Part shown: positions 7,314 to 8,245 of the stretch, piece after piece
Numbering within the stretch: the first letter of the stretch is position 1
Layout: each line of letters starts with the position of its first letter
DNA from: an uncultured Mucispirillum sp.
GTDB lineage: Bacteria > Chrysiogenota > Deferribacteres > Deferribacterales > Mucispirillaceae
Direction of reading: 5' to 3'
Assembly (NCBI GenBank): GCA_947177675.1
Contig: CAMWVK010000046.1
Coordinates: forward strand, 1-8,245
Length of the DNA stretch: 8,245 nt
Made by a program: the position numbers and the translations under genes
Notes under the pieces: model-generated
The model's input: only the letters and a program-made list of their open reading frames with translations
Told to the model about the DNA's origin: nothing
Databases searched by the model: none

Positions 7314-8147
7314 TTATTCAGCTGGCACATCATCTGGATCTTGGATAAATTTTGCATAAATTTGATCTGGGCACTTGTCAGCTTCGGCTTGTTCTTCAGA
7401 ACAAGTAATGCCTGTTTTAGTAGTAAAAAGAGAATTAGGGTCAACAGTTTCTGGTGTATCTGATTTTTTATTTAAAATAACATAAGTAGGAGCTTGCACT
7501 TTACCAACCATTGTTTCTTTATCTACTAAATTTAATTCAACATATAATTCACTATCTGACATTTTAGTTACTTTAAATGTAGATGATGGGTTTTCTGATT
7601 TTGCTGTTAAATGTCTGCCACTTACACCTTTTACAGCAGTTTCTTCAACTACATTTATACCTTCTGCTGTTATATTAGTAGCTGGGACAGATGTATATTT
7701 AGTATATTGATAAGTATCATTAGGAGACATTACCATAATGTCTTTCCATATTTGAAGTTTTGTTTCAATAGTAAGACCAGTATTTTCATTATAAGTTATT
7801 ACAGCCTGCTGACCAACAATATTTGCAATATCTGAATTTAATGCACCATTTCTTTTGCATTCTGTTTTAACATCAAGTCTTTCACTATCAACAGCTTTTA
7901 ATATACCTAACTCATCAGCTTTTACACAATCAGTAGTCATAGTTCCCATTGCTGCCATATCAAATGTGCCACCACTTGTTGGTTTTGTTGCAAAAAAAGT
8001 TACATTGTAAGCACCTTTTAATGTTTCTGGTTTTTCTAAATCAATTGGAGTGGGTGGTGGTGTTTCATTGTTGTCATCATCTGAACAACCAGCAAGTGCA
8101 AATACAGCAAAAAGACTTGCTAAAATAAGTAATAAAGACTTTTTCAT
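7314..8147 (-). CDS. Putative exported lipoprotein of unknown function
   Basis: I do not recognise the family. The 277-residue product has a clear lipoprotein signal: MKK, a hydrophobic stretch (residues 5-19), and the lipobox LAGC with C21 as the expected lipidated cysteine. Serine follows C21, which by the E. coli rule favours the outer membrane over inner-membrane retention. An acidic, proline-rich tether follows (SDDDNNETPPPTP, 22-34). The mature part (about 45-277) is rich in Thr, Val and Lys with alternating hydrophobic residues, suggesting mostly beta structure (inference), and has four cysteines (C74, C97, C249, C259) that could form two disulfides. The C-terminus is acidic. The start is supported by AGGAGG five bases upstream and by the signal peptide. 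It is a single-gene unit with its own terminator, and its promoter holds a C10 tract in the spacer, so expression may switch on and off. A surface-exposed antigen or adhesion-related role would fit but is unproven. Confidence 0.85.
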   Translation of the reverse strand: MKKSLLLILASLFAVFALAGCSDDDNNETPPPTPIDLEKPETLKGAYNVTFFATKPTSGGTFDMAAMGTMTTDCVKADELGILKAVDSERLDVKTECKRNGALNSDIANIVGQQAVITYNENTGLTIETKLQIWKDIMVMSPNDTYQYTKYTSVPATNITAEGINVVEETAVKGVSGRHLTAKSENPSSTFKVTKMSDSELYVELNLVDKETMVGKVQAPTYVILNKKSDTPETVDPNSLFTTKTGITCSEEQAEADKCPDQIYAKFIQDPDDVPAE

Positions 8148-8152
8148 AAAAT

Positions 8153-8158
8153 CCTCCT
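8153..8158 (-). promoter_or_regulatory. Ribosome binding site of the lipoprotein gene
   Basis: A full AGGAGG on the minus strand lies five bases before the ATG at 8147, the same arrangement as at rfbA. It confirms the start and indicates efficient translation whenever the promoter is active. Confidence 0.8.
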
Positions 8159-8177
8159 ATATAAAAAAAGTTGGGTT

Positions 8178-8205
8178 ATTATAGCGGGGGGGGGGAATTT
8201 GTCAA
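8178..8205 (-). promoter_or_regulatory. Perfect-consensus sigma-70-type promoter with a homopolymeric spacer
   Basis: The minus strand reads TTGACA (8205-8200), a 16-bp spacer, then TATAAT (8183-8178): both hexamers match the consensus exactly. Ten of the 16 spacer bases are a continuous C run. The expected transcript start is near 8171, about 24 bases before the ATG. The sequence just upstream of the -35 is A/T-tract rich and may act as an UP element (inference). One added C would give the ideal 17-bp spacer; losing one or more would weaken the promoter. Confidence 0.85.
8186..8195. repeat. G10/C10 homopolymer tract, likely phase-variation switch
   Basis: Ten consecutive G on the plus strand (C on the coding strand) lie between the -35 and -10 hexamers of the lipoprotein promoter. 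No other G or C run in the window approaches this length, and the surroundings are strongly AT-rich, so chance is an unlikely explanation. Tracts like this mutate in length by slipped-strand mispairing. Confidence 0.9.
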
Positions 8206-8245
8206 GTTTTATTTTGCAGTTTATAAAAATTTTATCTTTTTTTGG

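Noticed and set aside
7611..7835. Plus-strand open frame within the lipoprotein gene
   Set aside because: Its composition is a Tyr/Ser/Ile-rich reverse translation of the lipoprotein gene and it has no ribosome site or promoter.
1..8245. CRISPR array, tRNA or rRNA genes, insertion sequences
   Set aside because: I saw no spaced repeat series, cloverleaf-like segment, transposase frame or terminal inverted repeats on either strand.

Overview
This is an AT-rich window in which all six recognisable genes lie on the minus strand. The low-GC codon use, the dTDP-sugar operon and a lipoprotein with a signal peptide suited to outer-membrane export suggest a low-GC Gram-negative bacterium. A host-associated lineage such as Deferribacterota (Mucispirillum-like) or Campylobacterota would fit, but nothing here fixes the taxon and this is a guess.

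Layout in the direction of transcription (right to left): (1) 8245-7241 is a stand-alone transcription unit for a 277-residue lipoprotein. It is driven by a perfect-consensus sigma-70-type promoter and closed by a strong hairpin terminator. (2) 7157-3703 is a monocistronic unit for cobalamin-dependent methionine synthase (metH). It has a GTG start, its own predicted promoter and its own terminator. (3) From 3674 to the left edge lies a tightly packed operon, rfbA-rfbC-rfbB followed by a fused GNAT acetyltransferase/SAM-methyltransferase gene that runs off the window. Gaps between its genes are only 3-16 bases.

The rfb genes convert glucose-1-phosphate to dTDP-glucose (RfbA) and then to dTDP-4-keto-6-deoxyglucose (RfbB), followed by 3,5-epimerisation (RfbC). 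These are the first three steps towards dTDP-L-rhamnose or a related 6-deoxy sugar of surface glycans. The final reductase, rfbD, is not in the window. The co-transcribed GNAT-methyltransferase fusion suggests that an acetylated and/or methylated glycan or sugar is made by the same operon (inference).

The most striking feature is a run of ten C (minus strand) filling the spacer between the perfect -35 (TTGACA) and -10 (TATAAT) of the lipoprotein promoter. In such an AT-rich sequence this is the hallmark of a phase-variable promoter: slipped-strand mispairing would change the spacer around its present 16 bp and tune expression of a surface lipoprotein of unknown function. No RNA genes, mobile elements or CRISPR arrays were seen.
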